A DNA stretch of 64,000 bases from Pseudomonas sp. GD04091 (GCF_029836165.1 NZ_JAOEBG010000012.1:98938-162937); one strand, 5' to 3'; numbered from the stretch's first letter, positions 17,083 through 26,685 are shown. Notes: generated from the letters alone by a model not told the origin. Numbers and translations are program-made.

Positions 17083-17525
17083 CGCGCCTCCGATGCGGTA
17101 GTCAGGATGCAAGGACGCCCCAGGCGAATCGAAGACAACGCTGGTCCAACTGCGTGTCAGTGTAGTGGCTAACCGGTGTCCATGCCTGGAGGGCAAGCAT
17201 GGCCAGGCCTCACGCCTGACATGCCGGTTTTCCGCCTTGGGCCGACTTGACGGGTCATCTACTGCGCCAGTCGGCGCGGTCGCAGCAAATGGCCGGGGAG
17301 GGCGCTTTGGAAGAAGACGGCAATAGCGCAACGCATTCTTTACGCTATTTTTACGCAGGCCAGAATCGCATGTCGGGATACTGACCGCGTTTTGTGTCCG
17401 CTCGCCAGGGCCGAGGCTCGCGCCAATGCGCAATGCCGGGGCAATTTGGCTGGGCGGCACCTCGGGAAGTCGTCTTGCTCAGGGAAGGCATGCGCTTTTT
17501 ATTCGTCAGCCCAGAGAAGTCATCC
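17083..17525. other. Divergent promoter region of the histidine kinase and kup, with a direct repeat
   Basis: The 443 bases between the two divergent genes hold no supported gene. TTTACGC occurs twice, at 17339-17345 and 17350-17356, one helical turn apart (11 bases). Tandem half-sites of this kind are typical for OmpR-family regulators; the E. coli KdpE site is of similar T-rich form. It lies about 170 bases before the kup start. Assignment to KdpE is inference. Confidence 0.35.
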
Positions 17526-19427
17526 GTGAGTCAGATCGCTATCGCTTCGAACCCAACCCACCCTGGCAAGACCACCGGCGTCGGCATGCTGATTGCCGCT
17601 GTAGGCGTGGTGTATGGCGACATCGGCACCAGCCCGCTGTACACGCTCAAAGAAGTGTTCGCCGGCCACTATGGAGTCCAGGCCAACGTCGACGGGGTGC
17701 TGGGCATTCTCTCGCTGGTGTTCTGGTCATTGATCTGGGTGGTCTCGATCAAGTACGTGCTGTTCATCCTGCGCGCCGACAACCAGGGGGAAGGCGGGAT
17801 CATGGCGCTGACCGCCTTGGCGCGCCGCGCGGCGGCCCCGTTCCCGAGAATGAGCCGGATACTGGTGCTGCTCGGCCTGTTCGGGGCGGCACTGTTCTAT
17901 GGCGACAGCATGATCACACCGGCGATTTCGGTGTTGTCGGCGGTGGAGGGCCTGCAACTGGCCTTTGACGGTATCGAACATTGGGTCGTGCCGCTGTCGG
18001 TGATCGTGCTGGTGGCGTTGTTCCTGATCCAGAAACATGGCACGGCGCGTATCGGTATTTTGTTCGGGCCGGTGATGACATTGTGGTTCGTGGTACTCGG
18101 CGCGCTGGGCGTCCACGGCATCGTGCAGCGCCCGGAAGTGCTGCAGGCGCTCAATCCCGCCTGGGCCGTGCAGTTCTTCGTGGCCCACCCGGGCATTGGC
18201 GTTGCCATTCTCGGCGCCGTGGTGCTGGCGTTGACCGGTGCCGAGGCGCTGTACGCGGACATGGGCCATTTTGGTCGCAAACCGATAGCCCGGGCATGGT
18301 TCATGCTGGTGCTGCCGGGGTTGGTGCTGAACTATTTCGGCCAGGGCGCACTGATTCTTGGCAACCCGGAGGCGGTCCGCAATCCGTTCTACCTGCTGGC
18401 GCCCCAATGGGCGCTGCTGCCCATGATCGCGCTGTCCACGCTGGCCACCATCATCGCGTCCCAGGCCGTGATTTCCGGCGCGTTCTCGCTGACGCGCCAG
18501 GCGATCCAGCTGGGTTATGTGCCGCGCATGTTCATACAGCACACGTCCAGCGAAGAGCAGGGGCAGATCTACATCGGCACGGTGAACTGGGCGTTGATGG
18601 TCGGGGTCGTCCTGCTGGTGATCGGCTTCGAGTCGTCCGGTGCCCTGGCCGCGGCCTATGGGGTGGCGGTGACCGGGACCATGCTGGTGACCACGGTGCT
18701 TTCCTCGGCAGTGGTGCTGTTGCTGTGGAAGATGCCGCGTTGGCTGGCCATTCCCATGCTGCTGGGTTTCCTGGTGGTCGACAGCCTGTATTTCGCCGCC
18801 AATGCGCCGAAGATTCTCGAGGGAGGGGCGTTCCCGGTGATCGCGGGGGTCTGCCTGTTCGTCCTGATGACCACCTGGAAGCGCGGCAAGAAGATCATTG
18901 TCGAGCGACTGGATGAAACCGCGTTGCCGCTGCCGTTGTTCATCGGCAGTCTTCATGCCCAGCCGCCGCATCGGGTGCAGGGTACCGCGGTGTTCCTCAC
19001 CGCGCGCACGGACGCGGTGCCTCACGCCTTGCTGCACAACCTGCTGCACAATCAGGTGTTGCATGAACAGGTGGTATTGCTGACCGTGGTCTCCGAGGAT
19101 GCGCCGCGGGTAAGCGAAGACAGGCGCTTCGAGATCGAGGCGTTCGGCGACGGGTTCTTCCGCGTCAGCCTGCATTTCGGCTTTATCGAGGAGCCCGATG
19201 TGCCCCTCGCGCTGAGCCATTGCCAGCGGGATGACCTGGATTTCGCGCCGATGCGCACCACCTATTTCCTGAGCCGCGAAACCGTCGTGCCAACCAACCG
19301 GATCGGCATGGCGAAATGGCGGGAGTACCTGTTCGCGTTTCTGCTCAAGAACGCCAACAGCAACCTGAAGTACTTCAAGCTGCCGTTGAACCGGGTGATC
19401 GAATTGGGTACCCAGGTCGAGATGTGA
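17526..19427 (+). CDS. kup: Kup low-affinity potassium uptake transporter
   Basis: This protein of about 633 residues takes up K+ with protons across the inner membrane. It has twelve helices; the first carries the family signature [18 protein letters not shown], followed by [14 protein letters not shown] and [12 protein letters not shown] hydrophilic C-terminal domain of about 180 residues ends [10 protein letters not shown], as in other pseudomonad Kup proteins. I prefer GTG 17526 (AGAGAAG six bases upstream), which matches the usual short N-terminus. ATG 17490 would add twelve residues but its purine tract is too close. A KdpE-like remnant lies just downstream on the opposite strand. Confidence 0.95.
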   Translation: MSQIAIASNPTHPGKTTGVGMLIAAVGVVYGDIGTSPLYTLKEVFAGHYGVQANVDGVLGILSLVFWSLIWVVSIKYVLFILRADNQGEGGIMALTALARRAAAPFPRMSRILVLLGLFGAALFYGDSMITPAISVLSAVEGLQLAFDGIEHWVVPLSVIVLVALFLIQKHGTARIGILFGPVMTLWFVVLGALGVHGIVQRPEVLQALNPAWAVQFFVAHPGIGVAILGAVVLALTGAEALYADMGHFGRKPIARAWFMLVLPGLVLNYFGQGALILGNPEAVRNPFYLLAPQWALLPMIALSTLATIIASQAVISGAFSLTRQAIQLGYVPRMFIQHTSSEEQGQIYIGTVNWALMVGVVLLVIGFESSGALAAAYGVAVTGTMLVTTVLSSAVVLLLWKMPRWLAIPMLLGFLVVDSLYFAANAPKILEGGAFPVIAGVCLFVLMTTWKRGKKIIVERLDETALPLPLFIGSLHAQPPHRVQGTAVFLTARTDAVPHALLHNLLHNQVLHEQVVLLTVVSEDAPRVSEDRRFEIEAFGDGFFRVSLHFGFIEEPDVPLALSHCQRDDLDFAPMRTTYFLSRETVVPTNRIGMAKWREYLFAFLLKNANSNLKYFKLPLNRVIELGTQVEM

Positions 19428-19434
19428 CGCGTGC

Positions 19435-19518
19435 TCAGGGGATGAACCGGTAGCCGACGCCGGTTTCCGTCACCAGATGGCGAGGCTGCGAGGGGGCGGC
19501 CTCGACTTTCTTGCGCAG
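19435..19518 (-). pseudogene. Remnant of a KdpE-type response regulator (C-terminal tip)
   Basis: The minus strand reads LRKKVEAAPSQPRHLVTETG followed by VGYRFIP and a stop. This closely matches the end of KdpE (LRQKLE..PARPRHFITETGIGYRF in E. coli), the winged-helix tip of the OmpR family. The in-frame residues upstream to 19560 no longer resemble the family, and no receiver domain is present. It is a fragment of a potassium-responsive regulator left next to a potassium transporter, most likely a deletion or rearrangement scar. Confidence 0.75.
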
Positions 19519-19575
19519 GCCTTTCTTCACCGACTTCGTCTGCGGGCGGTTGTCGGGCATTGCATGAAGCGGCGA

Positions 19576-20934
19576 TCAGACGCTCAACTGGAGGTACTCA
19601 CGCTCCCATGCGCTGATCACTTGCCTGTAGTGCTTGAGTTCGGTGCGTTTCACCGCAACGTAGCCTTGCACGAACCGGTGCCCGAGGTGTTCCTTGAGCA
19701 CGTCGCATGCCTCCAGTTGGACCAGCGCGTCCTCGAGCGTATTCGGCAGGCGCAGGCCACGGCGGTCGTAGGCACGCCCTTGCACCGGGGCGCTGGGATC
19801 GATCCGTTCGGTCAGGCCCAGATAACCGCATAGCAAGCTGGCGGCCAGCGCCAGGTACGGGTTGGCGTCGGCGCCGGGCAACCGATTTTCCACGCGCATG
19901 GCAGCCGGCGCGGCGCTCGGCACTCGCAGGCCGACGGTGCGGTTCTCCACGCCCCACTCGACATTCACCGGTGCGCAGCCCTCTGGCAGGAAACGGCGGA
20001 AGGAGTTCACGTTGGGGGCCAACAGGGGCATCAGCTTTGGCGTGTATTTCTGCAGGCCGCCGATGTAGTGCAGCAGCCGCTCGCTCATGGCGCCGTCTGG
20101 CGTGGCAAAGATATTCTCGCCGCTGGCCAGGTCCAGCACGCTTTGGTGGATATGCATCGCACTGCCAGCCTCGTTGGCGATCGGCTTGGCCATGAAGGTT
20201 GCGCTGAGCGCATGCTTGAGCGCGGCTTCGCGCAAGGTGCGCTTGAACACGATGAGTTGGTCCGCCAGGCGCAGGGCGTCGCCATGGCGGAAGTTGATCT
20301 CCATCTGGGCGGGGCCGCCTTCATGGCTGAGGGTATCCAGATCCAGGCCTTGGGACTGGCACCAGTGGTAGAGATCCTCGAACAGCGGGGCGAACTCATT
20401 GGCCGCATCGATGGAAAAGCTCTGCCGGCCTTTTTCCGGCCGGCCCGATCGGCCTTCAGGGGGAGAGAGCGGCTGGTCCGGATCGCCGCTGGGCTTGGTC
20501 AGGTAGAACTCCATCTCTGGTGCGACAACGGGTCTCCAGCCCTTGTCGGCGTACAGCGCGAGCACACGCTTGAGGACGTTGCGTGGTGACAGCTCGATGG
20601 GCTTGCCGAACTTGTCGAAGCTGTCGTGGATGACCATGGCGGTGGGTTCGGCGATCCAGGGCATGATGTACAGGGCATTGGGCGCGGGACGGCAGAACAT
20701 GTCTATGCCCGCTTCATCCAGCAGGGCGTAGAAGATCTGGTCTTCGACGAAATCGCCGGTCACCGTCTGCAGCAGCACGCTTTCCGGGAGCCGCATGCCG
20801 CGCTCTTCGAGGAACCTGCTGGTCGAGGCAATCTTGCCGCGGGCAATGCCGGAAAGATCGCTCACGACACATTCGACTTCGGTGATGCCCTGGTACTTGA
20901 GCCGTTGCTCCCACTGCTCGGCGGGGGTGTTCAT
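19576..20934 (-). CDS. puuA: Glutamine-synthetase family enzyme, probable gamma-glutamylpolyamine synthetase
   Basis: This 452-residue type I glutamine synthetase-like enzyme has the metal and ATP motifs PEMEFYL, GGPAQMEINFRHGDALR, AGSAMHIHQS and NSFRRFLPEG, plus VENRTVGLRVPSAAPAAMRVENR. It lacks the adenylylation segment of GlnA and matches the shorter PuuA/SpuB-type proteins that attach glutamate to putrescine or other amines. Pseudomonads carry several paralogues, so the amine substrate is uncertain. It ends close to the kup region on the opposite strand, and a porin gene lies upstream on the same strand. The start has little choice: MNTPAEQWEQ is the usual N-terminus for such proteins. 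Confidence 0.85.
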   Translation of the reverse strand: MNTPAEQWEQRLKYQGITEVECVVSDLSGIARGKIASTSRFLEERGMRLPESVLLQTVTGDFVEDQIFYALLDEAGIDMFCRPAPNALYIMPWIAEPTAMVIHDSFDKFGKPIELSPRNVLKRVLALYADKGWRPVVAPEMEFYLTKPSGDPDQPLSPPEGRSGRPEKGRQSFSIDAANEFAPLFEDLYHWCQSQGLDLDTLSHEGGPAQMEINFRHGDALRLADQLIVFKRTLREAALKHALSATFMAKPIANEAGSAMHIHQSVLDLASGENIFATPDGAMSERLLHYIGGLQKYTPKLMPLLAPNVNSFRRFLPEGCAPVNVEWGVENRTVGLRVPSAAPAAMRVENRLPGADANPYLALAASLLCGYLGLTERIDPSAPVQGRAYDRRGLRLPNTLEDALVQLEACDVLKEHLGHRFVQGYVAVKRTELKHYRQVISAWEREYLQLSV

Positions 20935-21027
20935 GCAAACCTCGGAAGTCTTGATTGTTTCATCCTGAAATCGCGCCGACTCGTCCGAACATGCGCTTCG
21001 GACGAGGGGCGCTGGCGGTCGCGTGGT

Positions 21028-22254
21028 TCAGAACATCAGGCCGGTTTCGACCAGCACGCGGACTTGATCCCGTTCGCTGCCGGAGCTGCCGAACGCTGCC
21101 CCCTCATCGGCGCCCTGGGTCTTGACATAGGCCAACTCACCGCGGGTGAAGAATGGGCCGCTGCGGTACGTGGGCGTGGCGGTCAAGGACCAGGCGCCAG
21201 ACCCAGCCCCGTACAGCAGGTTGGTCGGGGTACAGTCTTCTTCCAGGCGGCAATCTGCGCCCTTGCTGTCGATGTATTCGGCACGCATGCCCAGGGCCCA
21301 GGCGTCATTGAAACTGTACTTGCCCAGAATCGCCGCGCCGTAGCTTTCAGCGGCGGCGCCAATGCCCACGCTGCGATCGGTATCGATGCGGGTGTACTGC
21401 AGGTACGGGCTCAGGCTGAAGTCGCCATCGGCGTGGGTGTAGATCAGGTTGTATATCTGGCTGTTGTTCTGAACCGTGGGCGTGGCAACGGAAGATTTCG
21501 AGTTGCCGGAGAAGTTGCCTGCGCCTATGACCGTCAGTGTGTTGCGGCTGTCGAGCGCATAGGCCAGGGATCCGCTGACCCAGTTGTACTTGCCGGAATA
21601 GAAACCATCGTTGAGCGAGAGGCTGGCGCTGAGCTGGTCATGTGCGTAGTTGAGCTGAACACCACGGCTGATCGCAGGTTCCTGGTTCCAGAGCAGGCCA
21701 CGTTGAATGTTGATGTTCTGAAAGGTGAAGGTCGACTCGGCGCCCACCAGTGTCGGCAGGGCGCCGGCCATGATCGAGAAGTGCTCGCCGATGGGCGCCT
21801 TCAGATAGCCTACCGGCAGGTTCCCATAAAGCTCATCCGCGGCCTTGCTCGACTTCATGTAGGCGCTCCCCAGGGCAGGCAGCGAATAGGCGCCAGCCTG
21901 GAGGTAGAACTGCAGCGGCCCTTCGAGGGTCTGCAGTTCGACTTGTGCGTTGCTCAGGTCGGCACGCAAGGTTTCATTGCCGTTGCCTGGTGCATCGACC
22001 ACGTGGTTCTGCCAAAGGCCGAGCCCGGTCAGCTGACCGCTGACATGGACCTTGCCCAGCAGCCCGGCATCCACGGCGAAGGGCGTGGCGTTCGCAGGCA
22101 AGGTGCTGGCGATCGAGGGTGAAGGCAATTGCTCTGCCGACGCGGTGCCGGCCAGAAGTATCGCCGCAAGCCCTGCCTGGGTGGGCAGCAAGGCCTGGCG
22201 CTTTGACGGGGCGGTTGACGGACGGCGAAGGAGGGGCGTGACGCATGAAGTCAT
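21028..22254 (-). CDS. Outer-membrane beta-barrel porin, BBP2/OmpL-like family
   Basis: This 408-residue protein has a signal peptide that ends ILLAGTASA before EQLPSP. The mature part alternates hydrophobic and polar residues, as barrel strands do, and ends with a terminal phenylalanine (VLVETGLMF). Segments such as FQNINIQRGLLWNQEPAISR and TPTYRSGPFFTRGELAYV fit the putative beta-barrel porin-2 family. It would let small solutes through the outer membrane. It lies 93 bases upstream of the PuuA-type gene on the same strand, so amine or amino-acid uptake is a possible link. Substrate is unknown. Confidence 0.8.
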   Translation of the reverse strand: MTSCVTPLLRRPSTAPSKRQALLPTQAGLAAILLAGTASAEQLPSPSIASTLPANATPFAVDAGLLGKVHVSGQLTGLGLWQNHVVDAPGNGNETLRADLSNAQVELQTLEGPLQFYLQAGAYSLPALGSAYMKSSKAADELYGNLPVGYLKAPIGEHFSIMAGALPTLVGAESTFTFQNINIQRGLLWNQEPAISRGVQLNYAHDQLSASLSLNDGFYSGKYNWVSGSLAYALDSRNTLTVIGAGNFSGNSKSSVATPTVQNNSQIYNLIYTHADGDFSLSPYLQYTRIDTDRSVGIGAAAESYGAAILGKYSFNDAWALGMRAEYIDSKGADCRLEEDCTPTNLLYGAGSGAWSLTATPTYRSGPFFTRGELAYVKTQGADEGAAFGSSGSERDQVRVLVETGLMF

Positions 22255-22496
22255 GTGGAACTCTCGATACTGCGAAGATGTGCCGAAAGCGTATTGATTC
22301 GCGTATCAAGTTGCTGTCGGTTTCCTTTTCGCCGACGTAAATTCTGAATAAAACCTTTCCGTCGACCTCCCTTCGGCAACTTCAAGCGCAGGTGCGGGTG
22401 GCCGATTCTCGATCGGTGCGCAAGATCGGATCGGCGGCATGCAGACCTTTTGCCGGTATGCCTTACTTGATGAATCTCAACCTTGTGGAGAAAGCG

Positions 22497-22808
22497 ATGA
22501 GAACGAGAGGCCAGACGTATTGGGAATGGGTGGACGCCCAGTTGCACTGTCGTACGCATACCGAAGTACTCGATTGCGGATTGAGCATTGATGTACAAGT
22601 CCGTCTGTCCCGCGTTGGAACCACTCAGTTGTTCATCGGGCTCTATCTTCTGGAGGGTGCGCGGGTGCATGAGGAGGCCTACAGCGCCAGGCCTGGCCAG
22701 TCCATGACCACCGCCTTGCTGTGGGGCGTGGCGAGGGCGCGGGAGCTGGCCGCAGCGCAGCGCCTGCCGGGCGAGGCAGACGCTGTCGCAAGGAGACCGA
22801 CGGTGTGA
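22497..22808 (+). CDS. Conserved hypothetical protein, 103 residues
   Basis: The start MRTRGQTYWEWVDAQL has GGAG nine bases upstream, better than the longer open frame. The protein is soluble, with no signal peptide or membrane span, and has a compact middle region (LSIDVQVRLSRVGTTQLFIG) suggesting beta strands followed by a helix. I do not recognise a named family. It is divergent from the porin gene and followed 82 bases later by another small gene. GC-rich codon use matches its neighbours. Confidence 0.65.
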   Translation: MRTRGQTYWEWVDAQLHCRTHTEVLDCGLSIDVQVRLSRVGTTQLFIGLYLLEGARVHEEAYSARPGQSMTTALLWGVARARELAAAQRLPGEADAVARRPTV

Positions 22809-22890
22809 AGGCGAACTGAACGGGCGTGATCCGCCACTCATCCAATCAGGTGTGGTATCCGGCATTTCTTCTCATGCGAGGTATGCAGCG

Positions 22891-23052
22891 ATGAGCACCG
22901 ATCCGAGAAAGCAAGGTGACATGAACCCTGACGACCCCAGGTCTCCCGATCCAGTAGAAGATGATCCGCTCATGGACGAAGACGAGGAGGGCGAAGGAAT
23001 TGGCCCGCAGCACGAGAACCCGGATGCCGGCATGGGCACTGCGCGTAAGTGA
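22891..23052 (+). CDS. Small acidic hypothetical protein, 53 residues
   Basis: A short, strongly acidic and proline-rich peptide (MSTDPRKQGDMNPDDPRSP...) with no hydrophobic core, probably disordered. ATG 22891 is preceded by GAGG. Similar short acidic proteins are common in pseudomonads; the function is unknown. Confidence 0.5.
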   Translation: MSTDPRKQGDMNPDDPRSPDPVEDDPLMDEDEEGEGIGPQHENPDAGMGTARK

Positions 23053-23119
23053 GAGGGGGCCAGGCTAGCCCCCGCCCTCGCATCCAAGCCCAGCCTGTGC
23101 TGGTCCTGGATCGCAATGC

Positions 23120-24145
23120 CTACCAGGTTTGCGCATGAGGCTGCGGTCCAGCCAGTGCTGGAAACAGTGGCAGGACTTCCTCGGCCAGTTCCTGGATGAT
23201 CTCGAGCGCCGGGCGCTGCGCCATCTGCATGCCCAGTGCCGCATGATTGACCCCGGCGTCACGCCACTCATGCAGCAGATCGATCAGGCCGTTTCGGCCT
23301 GTGCGCAGCACGTAGCCACCCTGCTGCGGCGTTCGCGGGAAGTTCGGGTCCTCATCCAGATCGATCCATTCATTGGTGACGTGTGGGCGCAAGCCTCCAC
23401 CAGGAATGACCGCTCGCCAGGCATTGATCTTCTCGGCCAGGCGCCGCGGGCCAAGGATATTGTGGGTGGCTCCGGGATAAGTGATCCAGCCGTCGGCCTG
23501 CTCGCCAAGCCACTGCAAGGACTGGCGTGACGAGCCGGTCACCAGCAAGGGGATCCGTCCAGTGAAGGGCCTGGGGAGCAGTTGGGCTCCCTCGAGTTGC
23601 CCCAGCGGCGAATGGATCGGTGCCGGCTGGCCGGCCAGCAATCGGCGGAAGTAGTCCACGCTTTGCGCGAAGCGCTCCCCGCGGCTGTCATGAGCCAGGC
23701 CATAGGCCGGAAACTCCACAGGCCGGTCACCCGAGGCAATGCCCAGTACCAGACGCCCACCGGACAGGCAGTCCAGGCTAGCCGCGGCTTTGGCCAGGTC
23801 GATGGGGTGGCGCAGGGCGAAGATCGCGCTACCGGTCGCCAGGGTGATCTTGCGGGTATGGGCCGTCAGATAGGCCAGGTAGGTGAACGGATCGAATACC
23901 TGGCCGGCGTCGCCGAAAGCTGGATCGTACAACGGCACATCACGTACCCACGCGGCGGCGAAGCCCAGGCGGTCGATTTCGCTGACCAGTTGCGCCTGCC
24001 CGCGGAGCACCCCCATGTCACCGTCATAGAATCGAAGCGGCAGGAAGATGCCCAGGGTCAACTGACCATGAGCGAACATGCGACGGTAACCGGGATGAAG
24101 GGCGAAGGCATCGGCGCTGGCGCCTTGGGTGCTGATGAATTTCAT
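23120..24145 (-). CDS. LLM-class flavin-dependent oxidoreductase (luciferase-like, BA3436 type)
   Basis: This 341-residue TIM-barrel flavoprotein is of the bacterial-luciferase fold. Features are LTLGIFLPLRFYDGDMG near the start, ITLATGSAIFALRHPIDLAK and LVLGIASGDRP in the centre, and QSVDYFRRLLAGQP later. Enzymes of this class use FMNH2 or F420 to oxygenate organic substrates, often sulfur or nitrogen compounds. The start MKFISTQGAS at 24145 has AAGGA seven bases upstream. It is followed upstream by a GST gene on the same strand (21 bases apart), so they form an operon controlled perhaps by the divergent LysR regulator. Confidence 0.88.
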   Translation of the reverse strand: MKFISTQGASADAFALHPGYRRMFAHGQLTLGIFLPLRFYDGDMGVLRGQAQLVSEIDRLGFAAAWVRDVPLYDPAFGDAGQVFDPFTYLAYLTAHTRKITLATGSAIFALRHPIDLAKAAASLDCLSGGRLVLGIASGDRPVEFPAYGLAHDSRGERFAQSVDYFRRLLAGQPAPIHSPLGQLEGAQLLPRPFTGRIPLLVTGSSRQSLQWLGEQADGWITYPGATHNILGPRRLAEKINAWRAVIPGGGLRPHVTNEWIDLDEDPNFPRTPQQGGYVLRTGRNGLIDLLHEWRDAGVNHAALGMQMAQRPALEIIQELAEEVLPLFPALAGPQPHAQTW

Positions 24146-24166
24146 GGACATTCCTTGGTCGGGGGG

Positions 24167-24802
24167 TCAAGGGCCAGTGGCTGGCGCCGGAAGACGAATG
24201 CCGCGTTGCACGGCGGGCCGCTGCTCGACTTGTCGGTACCAGCGACTCAGGTGGCGATAGGGACTGAAGTCGAAGCCCACCACCACGGCGATGTGCAGCC
24301 AGGCGAAGTTGGCGATGTCTGCAATCGAATAGGCGTCGCCGGCCAGCCAGGGACGGGTGGCGAGCTGCTGGTCGAGGAGGGCGAAGGCATCTTCGGTGAG
24401 GGTGCGGTAGCGCTTGCGCGCCGCAGCATTGGGTATGGCCTCGAAGCACTCGAAGTGCACGCGCTGACCCAGCAAAGGGCCCATGCTGGCGCTGTGGTAC
24501 ATCAGCCAGGTGATTGCTGCCCAACGGGGTTGCGCTGCCTGTTCGAGCAGTTGGCCGCTGTGTTGCGCCAGGTACAACAGGATCGCTGCTGACTCGAACA
24601 GCACGATTTCGGCTTTGCGATCGACCAGGACCGGAATGCGGCCCGCCGGGTTGAGTGCCAGGAAGTCCGCGTGGCGATGTTCGCCCAGGTCGATGTTCAC
24701 GTGGACCAGACGATAAGGCAGCCCCAGCTCCTCGAGGGCAATGGTGATCTTGAAACCGTTGGGGGAGCTGTCGGTATACAGCACGAACGCAGGGTCCTGC
24801 AT
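24167..24802 (-). CDS. Glutathione S-transferase family protein
   Basis: This 211-residue protein has an N-terminal thioredoxin-like domain (YTDSSPNGFKITIALEELGL) with ALNPAGRIPVLVDR and the gamma-glutamyl-binding FESAAILLYLA. An all-helical C-terminal half follows. SPN at the start resembles the bacterial beta/nu-type active site. The start ATG 24802 has GAGGTGA six bases upstream; a GTG three codons earlier is possible. It sits in an operon with the luciferase-like oxidoreductase, a common pairing in xenobiotic or sulfur-compound handling. Confidence 0.9.
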   Translation of the reverse strand: MQDPAFVLYTDSSPNGFKITIALEELGLPYRLVHVNIDLGEHRHADFLALNPAGRIPVLVDRKAEIVLFESAAILLYLAQHSGQLLEQAAQPRWAAITWLMYHSASMGPLLGQRVHFECFEAIPNAAARKRYRTLTEDAFALLDQQLATRPWLAGDAYSIADIANFAWLHIAVVVGFDFSPYRHLSRWYRQVEQRPAVQRGIRLPAPATGP

Positions 24803-24925
24803 GTCATTCACCTCAATAAAACTGAACCGAGCTTGTTTGGTGTTGCGCTATGCTAGGTAGCAGACAGTTGGTTTACTAACGATCATTGCGCTTGTTCAAA
24901 TCAGTTTTTCTAAGGTTGACAGTTC

Positions 24926-25879
24926 ATGGGTGCAGTCCTGCCGTTGCTCGCGTTGCGTGCCTTCTCCGAAACCACCCGCCTGGGCAGCCTGAAGGCCGCC
25001 GCCGAGCGTATGGGCGTTACCCCCGGGGCAATCAGTCAACAGATTCGTCTGCTGGAGGATCGCCTCGGAGTCATCCTGCTGACCCGCAGCCGTTATGGTG
25101 TGCAGCTCACGGAAGCGGGGGCGAGTCTCTATCCGGGGCTGTCTCGCGGATTCGGCCAGATCGAAAGCGCTCTTCTCGACCTTGAGGCCCTGACTCGTGC
25201 CAACACCCTGACGATCAGTACCCAGCCCTCATTCGCCTCCAGCTGGCTGGTGCCGCGGCTGGCTGACTTCAGTGCGCGGTACCCGGAGATCGACGTGCGC
25301 GTGCAGTCCACGGCCGAGCTGGTCGATCTGCACCGTGATCCTGTCGATATCGCCCTGCGTCATGGTCTGGGCGATTATCCTGGGCTTGAGTCGATACCGC
25401 TGCTGGCCCCCGTGCTGCTGCCGGTGGCCAGCCCCGGCTTGCTTGTCGGTGGGCCGGCGCTGCACGCACCGCAGGACTGCCTGCACTACCCACTCTTGCA
25501 GGATGCCGACCGTGCCGATTGGACGTTGTGGTTGCAGGCTCATGGTGTCGAGCCCGACGGCCGTAGCCGCCGCGGACCGAGCTTTGACGAAGATCTGCTT
25601 TTGTTGCGTGCTGCCGCCAGCGGCCAGGGCATCGCCCTCGTACAGGCGCAGCACGCCGAGGATGACTTGCGAAATGGCAGCCTGGTGGTGGCGGTCGATC
25701 GGGCCTGGCCCTCGCGTTTCGCCTACTACCTGGTTGCCCGCAAGGAGAACCTGAGTCGACCGCACGTGCGTGCGTTCATCGACTGGATTCAAGCGCAACT
25801 TGAGACTGAGTCGTCGCGTGCCGCAGAGCCGGATTCAGGCCGCTTGTCGCAGGGTGTTGATAACACGGATCTGATGTAA
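24926..25879 (+). CDS. LysR-family transcriptional regulator (GcvA-like)
   Basis: This 317-residue regulator has an N-terminal winged helix (AFSETTRLGSLKAAAERMGV, then GAISQQIRLLEDRLGVILLT) and a periplasmic-binding-like effector domain. It is transcribed divergently from the GST/oxidoreductase pair, 123 bases apart, the usual layout for a LysR protein controlling its neighbour. The effector is unknown. The last 20 residues are hydrophilic and poorly conserved-looking. Confidence 0.92.
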   Translation: MGAVLPLLALRAFSETTRLGSLKAAAERMGVTPGAISQQIRLLEDRLGVILLTRSRYGVQLTEAGASLYPGLSRGFGQIESALLDLEALTRANTLTISTQPSFASSWLVPRLADFSARYPEIDVRVQSTAELVDLHRDPVDIALRHGLGDYPGLESIPLLAPVLLPVASPGLLVGGPALHAPQDCLHYPLLQDADRADWTLWLQAHGVEPDGRSRRGPSFDEDLLLLRAAASGQGIALVQAQHAEDDLRNGSLVVAVDRAWPSRFAYYLVARKENLSRPHVRAFIDWIQAQLETESSRAAEPDSGRLSQGVDNTDLM

Positions 25880-25984
25880 GCAGAGAGGCAGGGCTGGAAG
25901 GATCGAGTCTGGAGGTATGGGGCGACGCAAGTGTCCGCTTGGGGTCGAATAACGACCATCACTCGTTGTGACTGATTCACCCTT

Positions 25985-26006
25985 GTCCTCCCTCAACGTG
26001 GAGGAC
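25985..26006 (+). promoter_or_regulatory. Hairpin covering the ribosome binding site of the recombinase gene
   Basis: GTCCTCC (25985-25991) pairs perfectly with GGAGGAC (26000-26006), leaving an eight-base loop. The right arm contains the Shine-Dalgarno GGAGGA, six bases before ATG 26012. Folding of the mRNA would hide the site and lower translation of the recombinase. The pairing is seen; the regulatory effect is inferred. Confidence 0.5.
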
Positions 26007-26011
26007 GAGCC

Positions 26012-26632
26012 ATGAACACTATTGCTAGATACAGCCATCAGCCTTGGAACAAGGGAAAGCTTGTCGGGCAGAAAGCCCCACTCCGAGTCAGAGATACCTG
26101 GGCCATTCGGGTCAGGCTCCAGCTCGCGGAGAAGACACGTGATTTGGCGCTCTTCAACTTGGCCATCGACAGCAAGCTACGTGCTTGTGACTTAACCAAG
26201 CTGCGAGTTCGAGACATCGCCCATGGGGAGCACGTTTCGTCACGGGCCATCGTGATGCAGCAGAAAACTCAGCACCCAGTGCAATTTGAAATCACTGAGC
26301 AAACTCGAACGGTTTTGGAGGCGTGGATGCATCAGGCGCACCTGGGCAGCGAGGACTTCTTGTTTCCAACCCGATTGCACGCTTCAGACCATCTTTCCAC
26401 CAGGCAATACACTCGAATCGTCAAAGCGTGGGTGACAGCCATTGGCCTGGACCCAACCATGTACGGTACTCACACACTACGGCGAACCAAAGCATCGCTG
26501 ATCTATCGCAGGACGAAGAACCTGAGAGCTATCCAGCTTCTGCTTGGGCACACGAAGCTTGAAAGCACCGTCCGATACCTGGGAATCGAGGTCGATGATG
26601 CCCTGGAAATGGCGGAGCAAACGGAAGTCTGA
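26012..26632 (+). CDS. Short tyrosine recombinase/integrase
   Basis: This 206-residue protein corresponds to the catalytic half of the phage-integrase family. The catalytic residues can be seen as the first arginine in DSKLRACDLTKLR, HTLRRTK, LLLGHTKLESTVRY with the nucleophile in VRYLG. It lacks a full arm-binding and core-binding N-terminal domain; only about 35 residues precede the conserved part. Orphan short recombinases of this type are frequent at the edge of pseudomonad accessory regions. Its start is well defined by GGAGGA at 26000-26005. It is followed by a strong palindrome and begins a region of lower GC. Confidence 0.9.
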   Translation: MNTIARYSHQPWNKGKLVGQKAPLRVRDTWAIRVRLQLAEKTRDLALFNLAIDSKLRACDLTKLRVRDIAHGEHVSSRAIVMQQKTQHPVQFEITEQTRTVLEAWMHQAHLGSEDFLFPTRLHASDHLSTRQYTRIVKAWVTAIGLDPTMYGTHTLRRTKASLIYRRTKNLRAIQLLLGHTKLESTVRYLGIEVDDALEMAEQTEV

Positions 26633-26638
26633 CCATCC

Positions 26639-26685
26639 ATAGTGACGGTCGATGCTTGACCGTCGCTATCCGACCCATAGCGGCC
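26639..26685. repeat. Left boundary repeat element with palindrome
   Basis: Seven bases after the recombinase stop, a 12-base stem (26639-26650 with 26658-26669, one G-T pair, loop of seven) is followed by CCGACCCATAGCGGCC. The latter is 13 of 16 identical to the reverse complement of the motif at 32859-32874 near the other end of the island. There is no T run, so it is not a standard terminator. It could be a recombination site or a REP-like element. Confidence 0.5.
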
